Assembly (NCBI GenBank): GCA_030159075.1
Contig: BROG01000943.1
Span: 144,011 to 208,010 of the forward strand
Length of the DNA stretch: 64,000 nucleotides
Source of the DNA: Atrina japonica
Taxonomy: Eukaryota > Mollusca > Bivalvia > Pterioida > Pinnidae
Direction of reading: 5' to 3'
The notes under the pieces are model-generated. The model was not told the DNA's origin. It ran no database searches and saw only the letters and a program-made list of their open reading frames with translations. The translations under genes were made by a program, and so were the position numbers. How positions within the stretch are numbered: position 1 is the first letter of the stretch; every line of letters starts with the position of its first letter. Below are positions 15,100 to 28,419 of this stretch, in pieces.

Positions 15100-15680
15100 A
15101 ATAGAAAAGAGACACTATGATTATACATCAGGCAGATAGGCAAGAGACACTATCATTATATATCAGGCAGATAGACAAGATACACTAAGATTATATATCA
15201 GGCAGATAGACAAAAGACACTAGGATTATGTCAGGCAGATAGACCAGAGACATTAGAATTATATATCAAGCAGACAGAAAAGAGACACTGATTATATATC
15301 AGGCAAACTGGCAAGAGACACTAGGATTATATATCAAGCAGACAGAAAAGAGACACTAGTATTACATCAGGCATATAGGCAAGAGATACTAAGATTGTAT
15401 ATCAGGCAGATAGACAAGAGACACTAGGATTATATATCAAGCAGACAGAAAATAGACACTAGGATTATATTTGGCAGATAGGAAAGAGGCACGAGGTTTA
15501 TATATCAGACAGATAGACAAAGAGACACTAGGATTACATATCAGGCAGATAGACAAGAGATTATTTGATTATATATCCGGCAGATCGCCAAAAGACGCTA
15601 GGATTATATATCCTGCAGATAGGCAAAAGACACTAGGATTATATATCAGGCAGACAAGACAAGACACTAATATTATATCA
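15100..15680 (+). repeat. Minisatellite, about 35-bp unit (ATATATCAGGCAGATAGAC)
   Basis: About 16 diverged copies joining GACACTAGGATTATATATCA with GGCAGATAGACAAGA. The half 'gacactaggattata' is shared with the next array, so the two arrays share an origin. Confidence 0.93.
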
Positions 15681-15764
15681 GGAATATACAAAAGAGATAC
15701 TAGAAATAGAAAAAAGAACACATGTCATATTAAGAAGAAGGATAAGAGTCACTTTGATAACATT

Positions 15765-16930
15765 AGGTAGTCCAAGGATTATACTGGACAAATACAGATA
15801 ACACACTAGGATTATACTGGGAAGATACAAAGATGATACTAGGGTTGTAAAGGAAAGATACAACAAAGATACTAGGATTATATGGGAAGATGCAACTAAC
15901 ACACTAGGATTATATAGGGAAGATACAACAATGACAATAGGATTATATTGGGAAGATACAGTGATGACACTAGGATTATATTGAGAATATACAACAACAC
16001 TAGGATTGTATTGAGAACATACAAAAACACACTACGATTATAGATTATATTGGGAAGATACAAAAAACACACTAGTATTATAGATTATATTAGGAAGATC
16101 AATGATGACAATATGATTACATTGGGAAGATACAAAAAACACACTAGGATTATAGATTATATTGGGAAGATACAACAATAACATAAGGATTATATTGGGA
16201 AGATACAACAATAACATAAGGATTATATTGGGAAGATACAACAATAACATAAGGATTATATTGGGAAGATACAACAATAACATAAGGATTATATTGGGAA
16301 GATACAACAAAGACACTAGGATTATATTGGGAAGATACAACAAAGACACTAGGATTATATTGGGAAAATACAACAATGACACTAGGATTATATAGGGAAG
16401 ATACAACAAAGACACTAGGATTATATAGGGAAGATACAACAAAGACACTAGGATTATATTGGGAAGATACAACAAAGACACTAGGATTATATAGGGAAGA
16501 TATAACAAAGACACTAGGATTATATAGGGAAAATACAACAAAGACACTAGGATTATATAGGGAAGATACAACAATGACACTAGGATTATATAGGGAAAAT
16601 ACAACAAAGACACTAGGATTATATAGGGAAGATACAACAATGACACTAGGATTATATAGGGAAAATACAACAAAGACACTAGGATTATAAAGGGAAGATA
16701 CAACAAAGACACTAGGATTATATAGGGAAGATACAACAAAGACACTAGGATTATATAGGGAAGATACAACAATGACACTAGGATTATATAGGGAAAATAC
16801 AACAAAGACACTAGGATTATAAAGTGAAGATACAACAAAGACACTAGGATTATAAAGGGAAGATACAACAAAGACACTAGGATTATATAGGGAAGATACA
16901 ACAATGACACTATGATTACACAACACAATA
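15765..16930 (+). repeat. Minisatellite, 33-bp unit (GGGAAGATACAACAAAG)
   Basis: About 35 copies of GACACTAGGATTATATAGGG + AAGATACAACAAA. The unit length is a multiple of three, so long apparent reading frames occur on both strands (for example 16038-16946 on the minus strand). They are low-complexity repeats and I do not call them genes. Confidence 0.95.
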
Positions 16931-16957
16931 GTATACTTTCACACACAAATGAATTTT

Positions 16958-16960
<3 letters not shown>

Positions 16961-17047
<87 letters not shown>
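16961..17047 (+). repeat. (GA)n microsatellite
   Basis: Uninterrupted GA dinucleotides for about 87 bases, immediately after the 33-bp array. Confidence 0.98.
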
Positions 17048-17050
<3 letters not shown>

Positions 17051-18073
17051 TTTTCTACAAGACATAACAATGATGATGTCCCGTGATCATGTCAACCAAG
17101 ATAGAGGAGAGAACTGACACAATTGCTTTGACACATCGGTGTACTTAATCAATCACTTACTCCGACATTTGTCTATCATCATGAAATGTCGAGAAAGCAC
17201 TGAAATATCAATGACAGGGAATTCCATAGGTATGTGACCTTGGTTGACATTAAGATTATTTTGTTTATAACAACATATACAAAATATTTGTCGATTCTTT
17301 TGACCCTTTTTTATTTTAAAGGAAGCACAGGAATAAATTCAGGCACAGTTTCGCCATGCAGGCATTCAACGATACTTTGCGGTTCATGCTTCTATCAAAA
17401 ATAGGCCTAGCAAATTATACAGAAACAAAACCAAAATGTACATGAAGGGAATAAATGTAAGAGTAGAAATGAGTATGGGTAGCTCAATGATATATTTCTG
17501 GTCAAATGGAACCTAACTCACATTCAGAACAAAATTTCCAAATATAGAAAAAAAGAGAGTATAATTGATTAAAGGTAAATATCATAATCTAATTGTGGAA
17601 GATACAGGTACATCATACCCTAATTCTAATAGATTGCAGGTAAATATCATAACCTAATAATAACAGATTACAGGAAATCATAATATAATTGTAATAGATT
17701 ACAGGTGTAGATTACAGTCTATTGATTGGCATGGCCATTTTAAGTAAATATCATTTTCACTTTACCTTTCTAACTTTGTCTAGAATTTTTCCTAAAATTA
17801 CTTACATACATGTACTTGTACACAGAAATACCAATTTTAATGTTAGTCTTTTAAGTTTAATTTTAAAATATTTTTGAACAAGGATGAAATCATATACAGG
17901 GCATTAATGGCGAATATATGTTCTTTCCACCAAGCATCTACATATAAGTCAACCAAATGGATAAACAAAAATAACAGGAATTGAACATAGGAAAAGAGTA
18001 AGACAGCATCCATTGGGGATTACAAGACAACTACAGTGTTATGATCACAGAGATACCAGCATGGCGCACTGAC
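17048..18073. other. Intron downstream of exon 10b
   Basis: No exon is recognised. It contains a weak repeat of 'aggtaaatatcataa...taatagattacagg' (17565-17710). A TGCATG on the transcript strand lies at 17355-17360. Confidence 0.5.
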
Positions 18074-18201
18074 CTAAATTATACCATACGTCCATATCGC
18101 CACTCAATGTGGTGACATCTATAACAGTTTGACCCAAAAAATCGTCCGATTCTCGAGTGAATTTTTGTCTCAACTTAGAGGGAATATCATCATCTTCATC
18201 C
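18074..18201 (-). CDS. unc-13: unc-13 exon 10b: alternative C2B loop-3 exon (downstream copy)
   Basis: The 128-nt exon lies between CTTACAG and GTCAGT. It reads [42 protein letters not shown]. It differs from exon 10a at 9 of 42 residues, mostly in the loop-3 insert (LKSKLMQKL versus IPSKLRQKF) and conservatively after it. The acidic ligands and [10 protein letters not shown] are identical. Phase is the same at both ends, and 256 nt together is not a multiple of three, so inclusion of both would break the frame. Confidence 0.93.
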
Positions 18202-18832
18202 CTGTAAGACACGAGGAAAGCAAACACAACATTTAGGAATTTGAAAAATTAGGAATACACAGGCATTAGTAGAAAAGGTGAGATGAAATATTTTGGTTGC
18301 AACTCCAACTACTTGCTTAAAAAAAAAACATGAAATATTTTGTGCCGACATGAGACTTAGCAGCAATGCTTTGCTTCAGAGGCTGGTCAATTACGATTGC
18401 ATTTCAAATGAAGAAGGCGATGAAAATAGTTTTGTAAGCAACCAATATATTACACCACCAGCCCGTCTCGCAGGCTAAGTGAAGCTATCACAAGTCCAAT
18501 AAAAATATGTGATGGAGTCTGCACACATGCAAAGTGATAGCGTGTAATGTGCAGTTTCAAAGAAAACTGCAGAAATGTCTCCATGACGACAGTTTATACC
18601 GTGTAAACATCTGTCCTCAAAAAACATAACATATATAATGCAATATGAGATGTTCTGTATAACAGACGATATTTCATGTTAATTGTCTTGATGAAAAATC
18701 ATACATGGTAAAAATAAAATGAAATGTAATTCAAGAAAATGATATATGTTTACAATTTTTTGAGGACAGACAATTGCAGTACCACACTAAGTAATTTCTG
18801 AAGAGTTCTACTGGGTTGTCATGGCAACTTAC

Positions 18833-18960
18833 CCAAATTATACCAAACATCCATTTCACCACTGAGGGTACGGACCTCAATGATTGTCTGGCCCAGAAAA
18901 TCATCTGACTCTCTTGTCAGTTTCTGCATTAGTTTGGATTTCAAATCATTGTCTTCATCC
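18833..18960 (-). CDS. unc-13: unc-13 exon 10a: alternative C2B loop-3 exon (upstream copy)
   Basis: The 128-nt exon lies between TTGTAG and GTAAGT. It completes Trp, reads [42 protein letters not shown] and leaves one base. It encodes calcium loop 3 (acidic cluster DEDND, later ESDD) and the unusual helix-like insert that Munc13 C2B has in this loop, then the following strand. A copy of equal length and phase lies at 18074-18201. Aspartates expected to bind calcium are kept. Confidence 0.95.
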
Positions 18961-19835
18961 CTACAATCATTTCATCACCCATATGTCATGATATCAGTAT
19001 TGTCAAAAATGAAACAAAATGTCTGGGGCAGAATATATCACTGGGAAAGCCGTCTGAATGATGAAGTGAATTAAATTTAAAATATTATTGTCAAAATTCA
19101 TCAACCCTTGATATCACATTTGGACTTGCCCATTTCAAAGAATGGTCAAACCATCTATAAGAATTCAGGGATGTATGATTTAGAATAAACATTTTATAAT
19201 AATTTTACATGCAACACAACTTTGTTCACACCTCAATTATGACAGTAGACCATACTGTTTATTGATTTGGGTGAGTCTAAATATGTCCACAGGTAGATGA
19301 GCTAACTATAAAAAAAAAAAAATGATGTATTATGAGTGATTACCATTGGTAATGGACAGACCAACACTCACCTTGTTGTTAGAAAGTTATGGAAATCTAA
19401 CATAAACATGGCTGGCAAGTTAAAAATTCCTTTTTTTAAAGTAAAAGAGGAATTACTGATTTTGAAAATTTTTCATTTGTTAGAACAGTTTTTCAGTCTT
19501 CTTTTGTTTTTGAAAACATTATTGTGTAAACTCAGTTTTATTACAGAGTTTTCCATGATATTACTGTTGAATCATGGGAAAGAACCCAACTTTGAGAAGG
19601 TGCAGGTCTGCACAGAACACATTACCATTGGTATGTATGGATTGGTACTCGCTGTTCTGTTCCTGACAATGGTAAACACCCTATGTGACAAGGTATGTTT
19701 GGGTTGACGGCCTATATTTTCTATGAACATGTCCATGTTGATACAAATAAAGATATTGTACTTTTTATGAATGGCCACATACTTTTTACAGATTAGTTTA
19801 GTTATGTTCAGTAATGGTCAGTCATAATTTTAATG

Positions 19836-20012
19836 CTGCTCAGATGGGATACAAAAGTGAGATGCTCAAGTGATATACGAGATTGAGCTGATCAGGTGGA
19901 ATATGAGAGAGGTGTTCAAGTGCAATATGAGAGTGAGTTCAGGTGGAACATGATATTGAGCTGATCAATTGAAATATGAGAATGAGCTGATCAGATGGAA
20001 TATGAGAGTGAG
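19836..20012 (+). repeat. Short tandem array, about 30-bp unit
   Basis: About five imperfect copies of GAGCTGATCAGATGGAATAT followed by GAGAGTGA. It lies in the intron between exons 9 and 10a. Confidence 0.8.
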
Positions 20013-20501
20013 CAAAGCTCTCTTAACTTGTTTACTGCTCCCATAAAAAGGACTCAGCTATGCAGTTTCACATTTTTTGCTCTGAAAAAATTGTAGATTC
20101 AGCTGCTCCTCTACATCTATAGTTAAGCACTTTTAAGTTTGACATCTCTCTGAGATTTTTTTCATATATTAAGAGATGTCACTAGCTTTAGGTGAAGTGC
20201 CGAAAATGTTGACCTGTGCTATTGACAGATACCTGTCATGACCTCGGTTTATAGTTTTGACGCAATTGTTCTACTATCTCAGTGGTTACTATACAGAAAG
20301 CAGCTGAATATAATGAAGTGTATGAATTACATGACAGTTGAATTATTAATGGTTCCATTAAAATAAATATCTACCACAACTTCAATTTGTGAGAATGAGG
20401 AAAAGGCTGGTAATGTATTTAACAAGTGGAAGATGTCATTGCAATAAATCAGTCATCAATTTCAATGGGTCTTCATCTGTAATCATTTACAACATACTCA
20501 C

Positions 20502-20543
20502 CAAACTCTGACTTTGATTCTGTCGGAGGAGTTATGACACTCA
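20502..20543 (-). CDS. unc-13: unc-13 exon 9: 42-nt C2B micro-scale exon
   Basis: This very short exon lies between TTTACAG and GTGAGT. It completes Phe, then reads ECHNSSDRIKVRV and leaves TG of the Trp codon. The peptide is the conserved C2B strand leading into calcium loop 3. Phase fits both the exon before and either copy of the alternative exon after it. At 42 nt it is easily missed by gene finders. Confidence 0.95.
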
Positions 20544-20861
20544 CTGTAAAAAAAATAATCCTTATATATATTATGTTTTCAATCAGCATTATTCAGTTTC
20601 TTTCTGTAGTATCAGAAAATGTTGCTGTGGTTTTAATTTCGCTAATTTCATTTATCAAGGAAAATTAAACCATGGCAAAATTTTACATGAACGTACATAG
20701 TAATAAGTTCCTTTAAAAACAGGCGTTTTATTTCAATGAAATTTCAAAACAATGAAATTTTAACCCCACAAAATTTTCTGATTTTACAGTATATAAAAAC
20801 TTGTTTACATCTTACAGTAACATAAAGGCAAATACTATGGAGACCACTGCCAGAATAAAGC

Positions 20862-21325
20862 CAAAACTGTCTTAGCGACCCCTGTATTCAGTGACTCCCT
20901 GTCTTATGTGACCATCATCAAGTCCACCCAATGTTAATTACTATAAAATTGGCCTGTTTTAAGTGACTCCCTGTCTTTCCTGACAAGTGACCATGAACTT
21001 ACACATCCTAACTGTACATAAGTCTGTATTAAACGACTTTTAGACAACCTGATACCTGACAATAAGTGTCAATTACATAAACAATAGGCCTTATCAAAAT
21101 AAACACCTACCAGCTTAACTTATTTTTATTATTTATATCTTATCTACATCTTATAAATCCAGCAATCTTGTTGTATGTGTAAGACAGTAACATATAGACA
21201 TGAAGAGCTACACAAATTGATGTGGTCAAAAAACCGAGATCTGTGTTAAGCGACTCTCTGTCTTATACGACCATCATTGATCAGTCCCAGAGAGTCACAT
21301 AAGACAGTCTCGACTGTATACTGAA
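20862..21325. mobile_element. MITE-like element, 'ACTGTCTTAGCGACC' ends
   Basis: Left part has CTGTCTTATGTGACC and right part AGTCACATAAGACAGTC in inverted orientation. Motifs of the form 'gcgactctctgtctta' recur inside. It lies in the intron between exons 8 and 9. Confidence 0.65.
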
Positions 21326-21666
21326 GTCATGTGTATTGTAGGTACCATGTAAAACAAGATGAGTCACTGGACAACCCCTGACCCATGGGTCATTAGTCTG
21401 ATAATTATTGTAAAGATTTACTTGCTAGTTATATCAATGTGTTCCATTTGTTTGATAAATATCCCATGGAAGTGACAAAATTTGAAGCACAAAGACTACT
21501 TCATATGTTTATATCTTAGAGTATCTTTATATCTTTATATATATATATATATTCCTAGAATGAATAGGATATATCTTATTCACATTCTATACAATTTTGT
21601 TTGATTTCTAACATTTGCAAGAACTCATTGTGTTGTTGAAAATTGTGAAAAAATTCTATAACTTAC

Positions 21667-21808
21667 AAATAAAATTTTTCATTCCAATCAGGATTCAAGT
21701 TTTGTGGGACTGTTTTAGTCCGTTTTTTGACTTTGCCAACTTGGACCGTTACATAAGGATCACTTGTACCTGTTTTATCCTTCCCAATCAGACCTTGGGC
21801 ACATATCA
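21667..21808 (-). CDS. unc-13: unc-13 exon 8: C2B domain, calcium loop 1
   Basis: The 142-nt exon lies between TTTTTCAG and GTAAGT. It begins by completing Val and reads [19 protein letters not shown], then [16 protein letters not shown], then [11 protein letters not shown]. It carries the first calcium-binding loop of C2B with aspartates at about residues 369 and 375 (KDKTG and SDPYV) and the polybasic KVKKRTK strand typical of phosphoinositide-binding C2 domains. It ends with TT, completed by T of the next exon to give Phe. Confidence 0.97.
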
Positions 21809-21959
21809 CTGAAAAAATGAAATAGCACTTATATAACTGAAAAAAGATATCTCTTATATCATGCATAAATATATATATATATATATATATCACCGCAAAA
21901 AAAATAATATCACTTATCTCAATGCAAAAAATATCCATTAGGCCAAATAAATATATATA

Positions 21960-22412
21960 CTAGGTTCTCAGGCCCCGCTGCATCCCTAAAAACACTCCCG
22001 CGTCGACGATTTTTATTTTCGTCAAAATCTGGAATTTTTTCATATCCGGTCCGATATTGATTTTGTGTTTAGGAATAACTTAACGGAGTCGTCTGTGCGC
22101 TTGACGAACATAAAAAAGTTACCTTTCTATTGAGGCTGTTACTTAACATTGACTAGACATCGAGCGAGATGTCTTTAATTTCTTGCCAAATCTCACATAC
22201 GAGCAAAGTTTTCTTCATCTTGATAATACACATTTGTGCCCTGGAAGGGTAAGCAGATCATGATTGATAAGATATATCTAGACAGCTGAAGCAGTGGATT
22301 TGATGAAATTTCTCGAAAAAAAGAAAGACAACTTTCTTCTTCTGAAAAAAAAAAAAAAAAAAAAAGCCTCCCTCCCTCATCCATATTTTTAAAAAGTGGC
22401 CTGAGAACCTAG
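21960..22412. mobile_element. MITE with perfect 15-bp terminal inverted repeats
   Basis: CTAGGTTCTCAGGCC at 21960-21974 is exactly inverted as GGCCTGAGAACCTAG at 22398-22412. The interior is richer in CpG than its surroundings (21985-22170) and ends in an A run of about 21 bases. No transposase frame is seen. It lies 152 bp upstream of exon 8 on the transcript strand. Confidence 0.85.
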
Positions 22413-25400
22413 GCATTTTTTTTGTATGGCCTTACATTAATGCATAAAAAGATATCATTGAGAAAAATATATCATTTTTATTAATGAGAAAAAAGTTGAA
22501 ATCACTTTCATGCTGAGGTAATAAAACAAAATAATATGAGATATCACTCATGAATGAGAAAAAATAAAATATTATTTTACAATAAATATCAAAAAATGGA
22601 CTAAATATAAACAACTTTATTGTGTACAATAAGAAGAAATACTACAAAATTACGGTTTTGTATGCAACTCTATAAATGACAGTGGATGAAGAGAAAAGGA
22701 TGATAAATTAATCGGACTAAAAGTTCTGTTAAAATTTCAACAAATTACATCCTGATAAATGCTACAACGACTATGGGGAATTTTATTTGCCAGGCAACTG
22801 AAAACATGATTTACCATCGCAAGACATCATATTTTATTTTATACAATAGATTCTAGTTATAAACATAATTAGTCTACTCTTTTCCACCACAAGGTGTAGT
22901 TTTGTATTGATCTGTTTTTAACTTTAATTTTCCAAACAAAGAGATAATAGATTAATGCTAAATTATTCATACACTTTAATTTCAGTACTAGTACTAATCA
23001 ACATTCAATGCACTTGAGATTTGATATTAAACTTTATAAACAATCCCTTTCATTTAGTTCATCAATTTTTTTATCATTTACATTGAATTTACCACTTGAA
23101 TACAACTGACTTCAATATCTGTACTGTTAGATATTTATCTAGGAGTGTACAATATTGGAAAGCTAACTACTAAAAACAAATTGAACTAATTAGAATTGCC
23201 TCAAAAACTCTTAACTAATTAACTAACTCTGAAAATAATAGGTGCAACAGCCCATCCGGTGAATAAGTTGAATAAATAATCAAAGTACTGAAAGTACTGA
23301 AATGGGTTCTTATTTTGACAAAATAACCCTTGGATTAGAAGTAAACCACTTTTAATTAAGAAAAAATATTTCTGAAAGAAAGGCAGGGTAAAATGAAAGT
23401 AAAGATACATTGCCATATATGCATAAGACAGTTAATTTAATCCTACCACTTCTTTAAACATTTCAATTTCTCATCACAATTTGCATGTACATGTATTAAT
23501 AAACTTAATAGTAAAATGTATTAGTGTTACAGAAATTCTAATGTTTTTACATGACACGATAAAACAAACATAACTTACAAGTACAAAAAAATTACAATTT
23601 ATGTTTTATAATTTTGAACTTAACATTTAGGGCAGTAGATATATTATTCTTAAGACAATGTCACTTTTAAGAAAAAAATAACAAAATCTTAACTTACAAA
23701 AAAACATTACAATAATGTACTGTATAAGTTTAACTGGCAATTTCATAGTAGCAGACAATCTTTGTTTATGAAACGTTGAAAGTGAAACTAGTACTGTGGA
23801 TTACATGTGTGTAAATATAATACTTGTTCTTTACATGCAAAATGTCACTCCACTGGTATTTGTTTCTTATAGTGAGATAGCAAAATTGTCCCTTAATATT
23901 CATATGCAAACTCTTCCACTTCCGACATCTCTGACATGTTTTTATATATTGCTTTTGTTGTATTACAATATCTATCATGTTGGAAAGTTTTGGCATCCAT
24001 GACATTATAGCTTGAAGTTAAAATGCTAACAATTGGTTGAAATGATATCAAGAACCATTGAAATTGCATCTTACAGTTTTGATATTTTAGTTCATGGTAA
24101 AAATAAGAATATGCTTTAAACAAAATGAAAATGCATATTTTTTATATTTAAATGGATTTTAGGAATAAAAAAGTAAATTTCAGCAATACCTGTGAAAAAT
24201 AATGTCTAAAAACAATACTGACAACAGTTTTCAAATACTGTTTACTGACAAAAAAAGTGTATTTTAAAGTATAAAATGATGTCCATTTTAATCCATTTCT
24301 TCCAAGTAGCTCTTCTGCAATTATGTTTATACTTATGGCAGAAGGATACAACGTTGATCATTTTCTGTTTACTGATATCAGAATCTAAATTTAGCTCTGC
24401 CCAGAATCAGTATCTATCAATAGACGTTAATTAGGTAGTGTTAAAGGACGTACAGACAAAAAGAATTGTATTTCAAAAGGCAGGAATAAGTAGAACTATC
24501 TTGTATTTTATCAAAAGATTATTCAAACTTAACTGAATTTCATTTTCACCCAAATATTTTGCACTTCTGTAAAAATTCAATTCAAACATCGAACTATATT
24601 TCCTTGCATAGACCTATGAGGAACACTTCACTGCAACCTTGACCTTAAATAAGCCGAGGTCACAGAACATTTTTGGGCAATCAGTAGCAACTATGCTAAG
24701 TGTCAATTAAAACAGTTTCTGAAGGAATGCTATAGCATAGAAAAGCTGATGGATGAAATATTTCAACATCTCCATCTTTTTCTTTTTTGGGTGGGGTGGG
24801 GTGAAAATGTGAGCAAGTTGTGCAAACCTGACAGAGATGGGACTGATGTTAAGATAATCATATCATATGCTGTCAGATTGAAACAACAGGTATTTGTTAA
24901 ACAGTCTGACAAACTCAAATACAGAGTCTCCTGAGATGTATCACATTTCATACCACATATAAACACTATCAAATATTTAACAGCAAGCAAAATGATGGAT
25001 GATTGTTATGGATCTCTTGTGTGTGTGTGGAAAAAATAACTGGTGAAATATTTGAACATTCGTTACGTAATATATATTCATCTAACTAGCTCGATAACAT
25101 ACAGGTAAAAGATAAACAGTTTTGTGGAAATATAAAGTGCATTCTAGAGAGTTTTTCAGGGACATTATATTTTTTTCACGTTTTAAAGTTCTATGTAAAT
25201 ATCACTGTTTTATTAATAACGAAAACTTATTTTTATCTAGATATTTTAACTGAGAATGTGATACATATATATTTAATGATATGAAAAATAATTCCAAAAT
25301 GACTAACAAAAAATTGTGTTCAGGTTTGTAATAAAGTAAGTACAAACCATACTTCACATATAAATCAAAGAAAAAGTTTAAAAAAATTTTTTTGAAAATT

Positions 25401-25575
25401 TTCTTTCTTGTTTTTCTATCTTAAAGACCATTCAAATTGTACATGTTAGACCTAAATTTCAAAAAACATGTTTACTGTTAACAAACTGCAACTGTTATTA
25501 GAATTTTCATAAAATTTGAAAGTTTTCAATACATTTTATAAGAGTGCAGCTATATACATTATATGTAAAAAGAAT
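22413..25575. other. Intron 7-8, AT-rich, no feature recognised
   Basis: I see no exon, RNA gene, array or paired terminal repeat; small open frames on both strands look random. Confidence 0.55.
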
Positions 25576-25579
25576 AATG

Positions 25580-26100
25580 TGATATCATTAAGAAATTATG
25601 TGTTATGAGACTGAACAACATTACAAATGATTATGTGTGAATAAAATAACATGACAAGCAATTATGTGTGAATGGTTTAACATGACAAGAGATGATGTGT
25701 GAATAGAATAACATGAAAAGTGATTATGTGTGAATGTTTTAACATGACAAGAGATGATGTGTGATTAGAATAACATGAAAAGTGATTATGTGTGAATGGT
25801 TTAACATGACAAGAGATGATGTGTGAATAGAATAACATGAAAAGTGATTATGTGTGAATGGTTTAACATGACAAGAGATGATGTGTGAATAGAATAACAT
25901 GACAAGCAATTATGTGTGAATGGTTTAACATGACAAGAGATGATGTGTGAATAGAATAACATGACAAGTGATTGTGTGTGAATAGAATAACATGGCAAGT
26001 GATTGTGTGTGAAGAGAATAACATGATAAGCGATTATGTTTGAATAGAATGGATAATATTATGTGTATAAAGAATAACATGTTATCTGATTATGTGTAAA
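25580..26100 (+). repeat. Minisatellite, 31-bp unit in 62-bp dimers
   Basis: About 16 copies of AACATGACAAGAGATGATGT + GTGAATAGAAT, alternating with a form ending in ATGGTTT. Confidence 0.93.
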
Positions 26101-26239
26101 AAGAATGAATACATAGAGTGTCTCAGAACCCACATGATCCAATGTAGCTCAACATATTAATCTTAACTAAACTACAGAATTGGAAAATAAAAGTACCAAG
26201 AATTAAAATGAATACCGAGGCCTATTGTAATTATATTAC

Positions 26240-27850
26240 CTAATCCGCTATTTTTGTATATCTACTGTGGGTATAATAGTTGTGTATATCTACTCTGGGT
26301 TTACTAATTATATATCTACTGTGGGTATACAAATTATATATCTACTCTGGGTATAATAGTTGTGTATAACTACTGTGGGTATACTAATTATATATCTACT
26401 GTGGGTATACTAATTATATATCCACTGTGGGTATACTAATTTATATCTACTGTGGGTATACTAATTATATATCTACTGTGGGTATACTAATTATATATCC
26501 ACTGTGGGTATATTAATTATATATCCACTGTGGGTATACTAATTATATATCTACTGTGGGTATACTAATTATATATCCACTGTGGATATACTAATTATAT
26601 ATCTACTGTGGGTATACTAATTATATATCTACTGTGGGTATACTAATTATATATCCACTGTGGGTGTACTAATTATATATCTACTGTGGGTATACTAATT
26701 ATATATCTACTGTGGGTATACTAATTACATATCTACTGTGGGTATACTAATTATATATCTACTGTGGGTGTACTAATTATATATCTACTGTGGGTATACT
26801 AATTATATATCTACTGTGGGTATACTAATTATATATCCACTGTGGGTATATTAATTATATATCCACTGTGGGTATACTAATTATATATCTACTGTGGGTA
26901 TACTAATTATATATCCACTGTGGATATACTAATTATATATCTACTGTGGGTATACTAATTATATATCTACTGTGGGTATACTAATTATATATCCACTGTG
27001 GGTGTACTAATTATATATCTACTGTGGGTATACTAATTATATATCTACTGTGGGTATACTAATTACATATCTACTGTGGGTATACTAATTATATATCTAC
27101 TGTGGGTGTACTAATTATATATCTACTGTGGGTATACTAATTATATATCTACTGTGGGTATACTAATTACATATCTACTGTGGGTATACTAATTATATAT
27201 CCACTGTGGGTATACTAATTAGATATCCACTGTGGGTATGATAGTAGTGTATAACTATTGTGGGTATACTAATTATAAATCTACTTTGGGTATGATAGTA
27301 GTGTATAACTATTGTGGGTATACTAATCATATATCTACTGTATGTATACTGATTATATATCCACTGTGGGTATACTAATTATATATCTTATGTGGGTATA
27401 CTAATTATATATCTACTGTGGGTATACTAATTATATATCCACTGTGGGTATACTAATTATATATCCACTGTGGGCATACTAATTATATATCCACTGTGGG
27501 TATATTAATTATATATCTACTGTGGGTAAACTAATAATATATCCACTGTGGGTATACTAATTATATATCCACTGTGGGTATAATAGTTGTGTATAACTAC
27601 TCTGGGTATACTAATTATATATCTACTGTGGGTAGACTAATCATATATCTTCTGTGGGTATAATAATTATATATCTAGTATGGATATATTAACTATGTAT
27701 ATCTACTGTGGCTAGACTTAATTATGTATCTACAATGGCTATACTGATTATATATCTACTGTGGCTAGACTAATTATGTATATTTATTGTGGCTAGACTA
27801 ATCATATCTATCATGGCTATACTAATTATGTATATCTACTGTGCTGCTGT
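26240..27850 (+). repeat. Minisatellite, 26-bp unit, about 60 copies
   Basis: The unit is TACTAATTATATATCTACTG + TGGGTA. Variant positions repeat at 338 bp (13 units): GTGGATATAC at 26582 and 26920, ACATATCTACTG at about 26727 and 27065. The right end (27640-27850) decays into 'gtggctagacta' variants. Confidence 0.96.
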
Positions 27851-28419
27851 GGTTATATTAGTAAGTCTTCTTACAATTACTAAATATCAAGAACTACATA
27901 TGTATAAACACATATATAGTCATGACAGAAATACAGTGAGGAATTCCCCTGTATTACAATCACTAGCATTTCAGCAATGAACCTAAATCAATGATTCCCC
28001 CATCAACATTTTGTGTTTTACAGATGAACTATTTACAGTTGACAAGGCTTAAGTATGACATTTTAATATACTTTTTACAAGATATATGTTAAAAGACTTA
28101 GCTGACTGAACATGCAGCATATGTGTTGCATATAAAACCTACCATATCAAAACCTATGACCTTGTTTTAGCATTTCACCAGAAATAAAATTTCAAAACAA
28201 ATCAAGAACAAAAAGGTCAAATACTGTATAGAATTTCAAATTAAAACATACAAAAATATATGTATATATATTTATATGAAGATATATGTATTCCATACCA
28301 CCCAATACTAAAGTATCATACTACGATACAAATGATTACATGTTTAACAAGCTGGTACCGCATTCTGATCGTGCATATAAAGCCCCCACTGATACGTTAC
28401 CACATGGTGTACATTATAC

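Noticed and set aside
16038..16946. Long minus-strand frames (302 and 258 codons) of YLPYIILVSLL-type repeats
   Set aside because: Low-complexity translation of a 33-bp minisatellite; several overlapping frames are open at once, which real genes rarely show.
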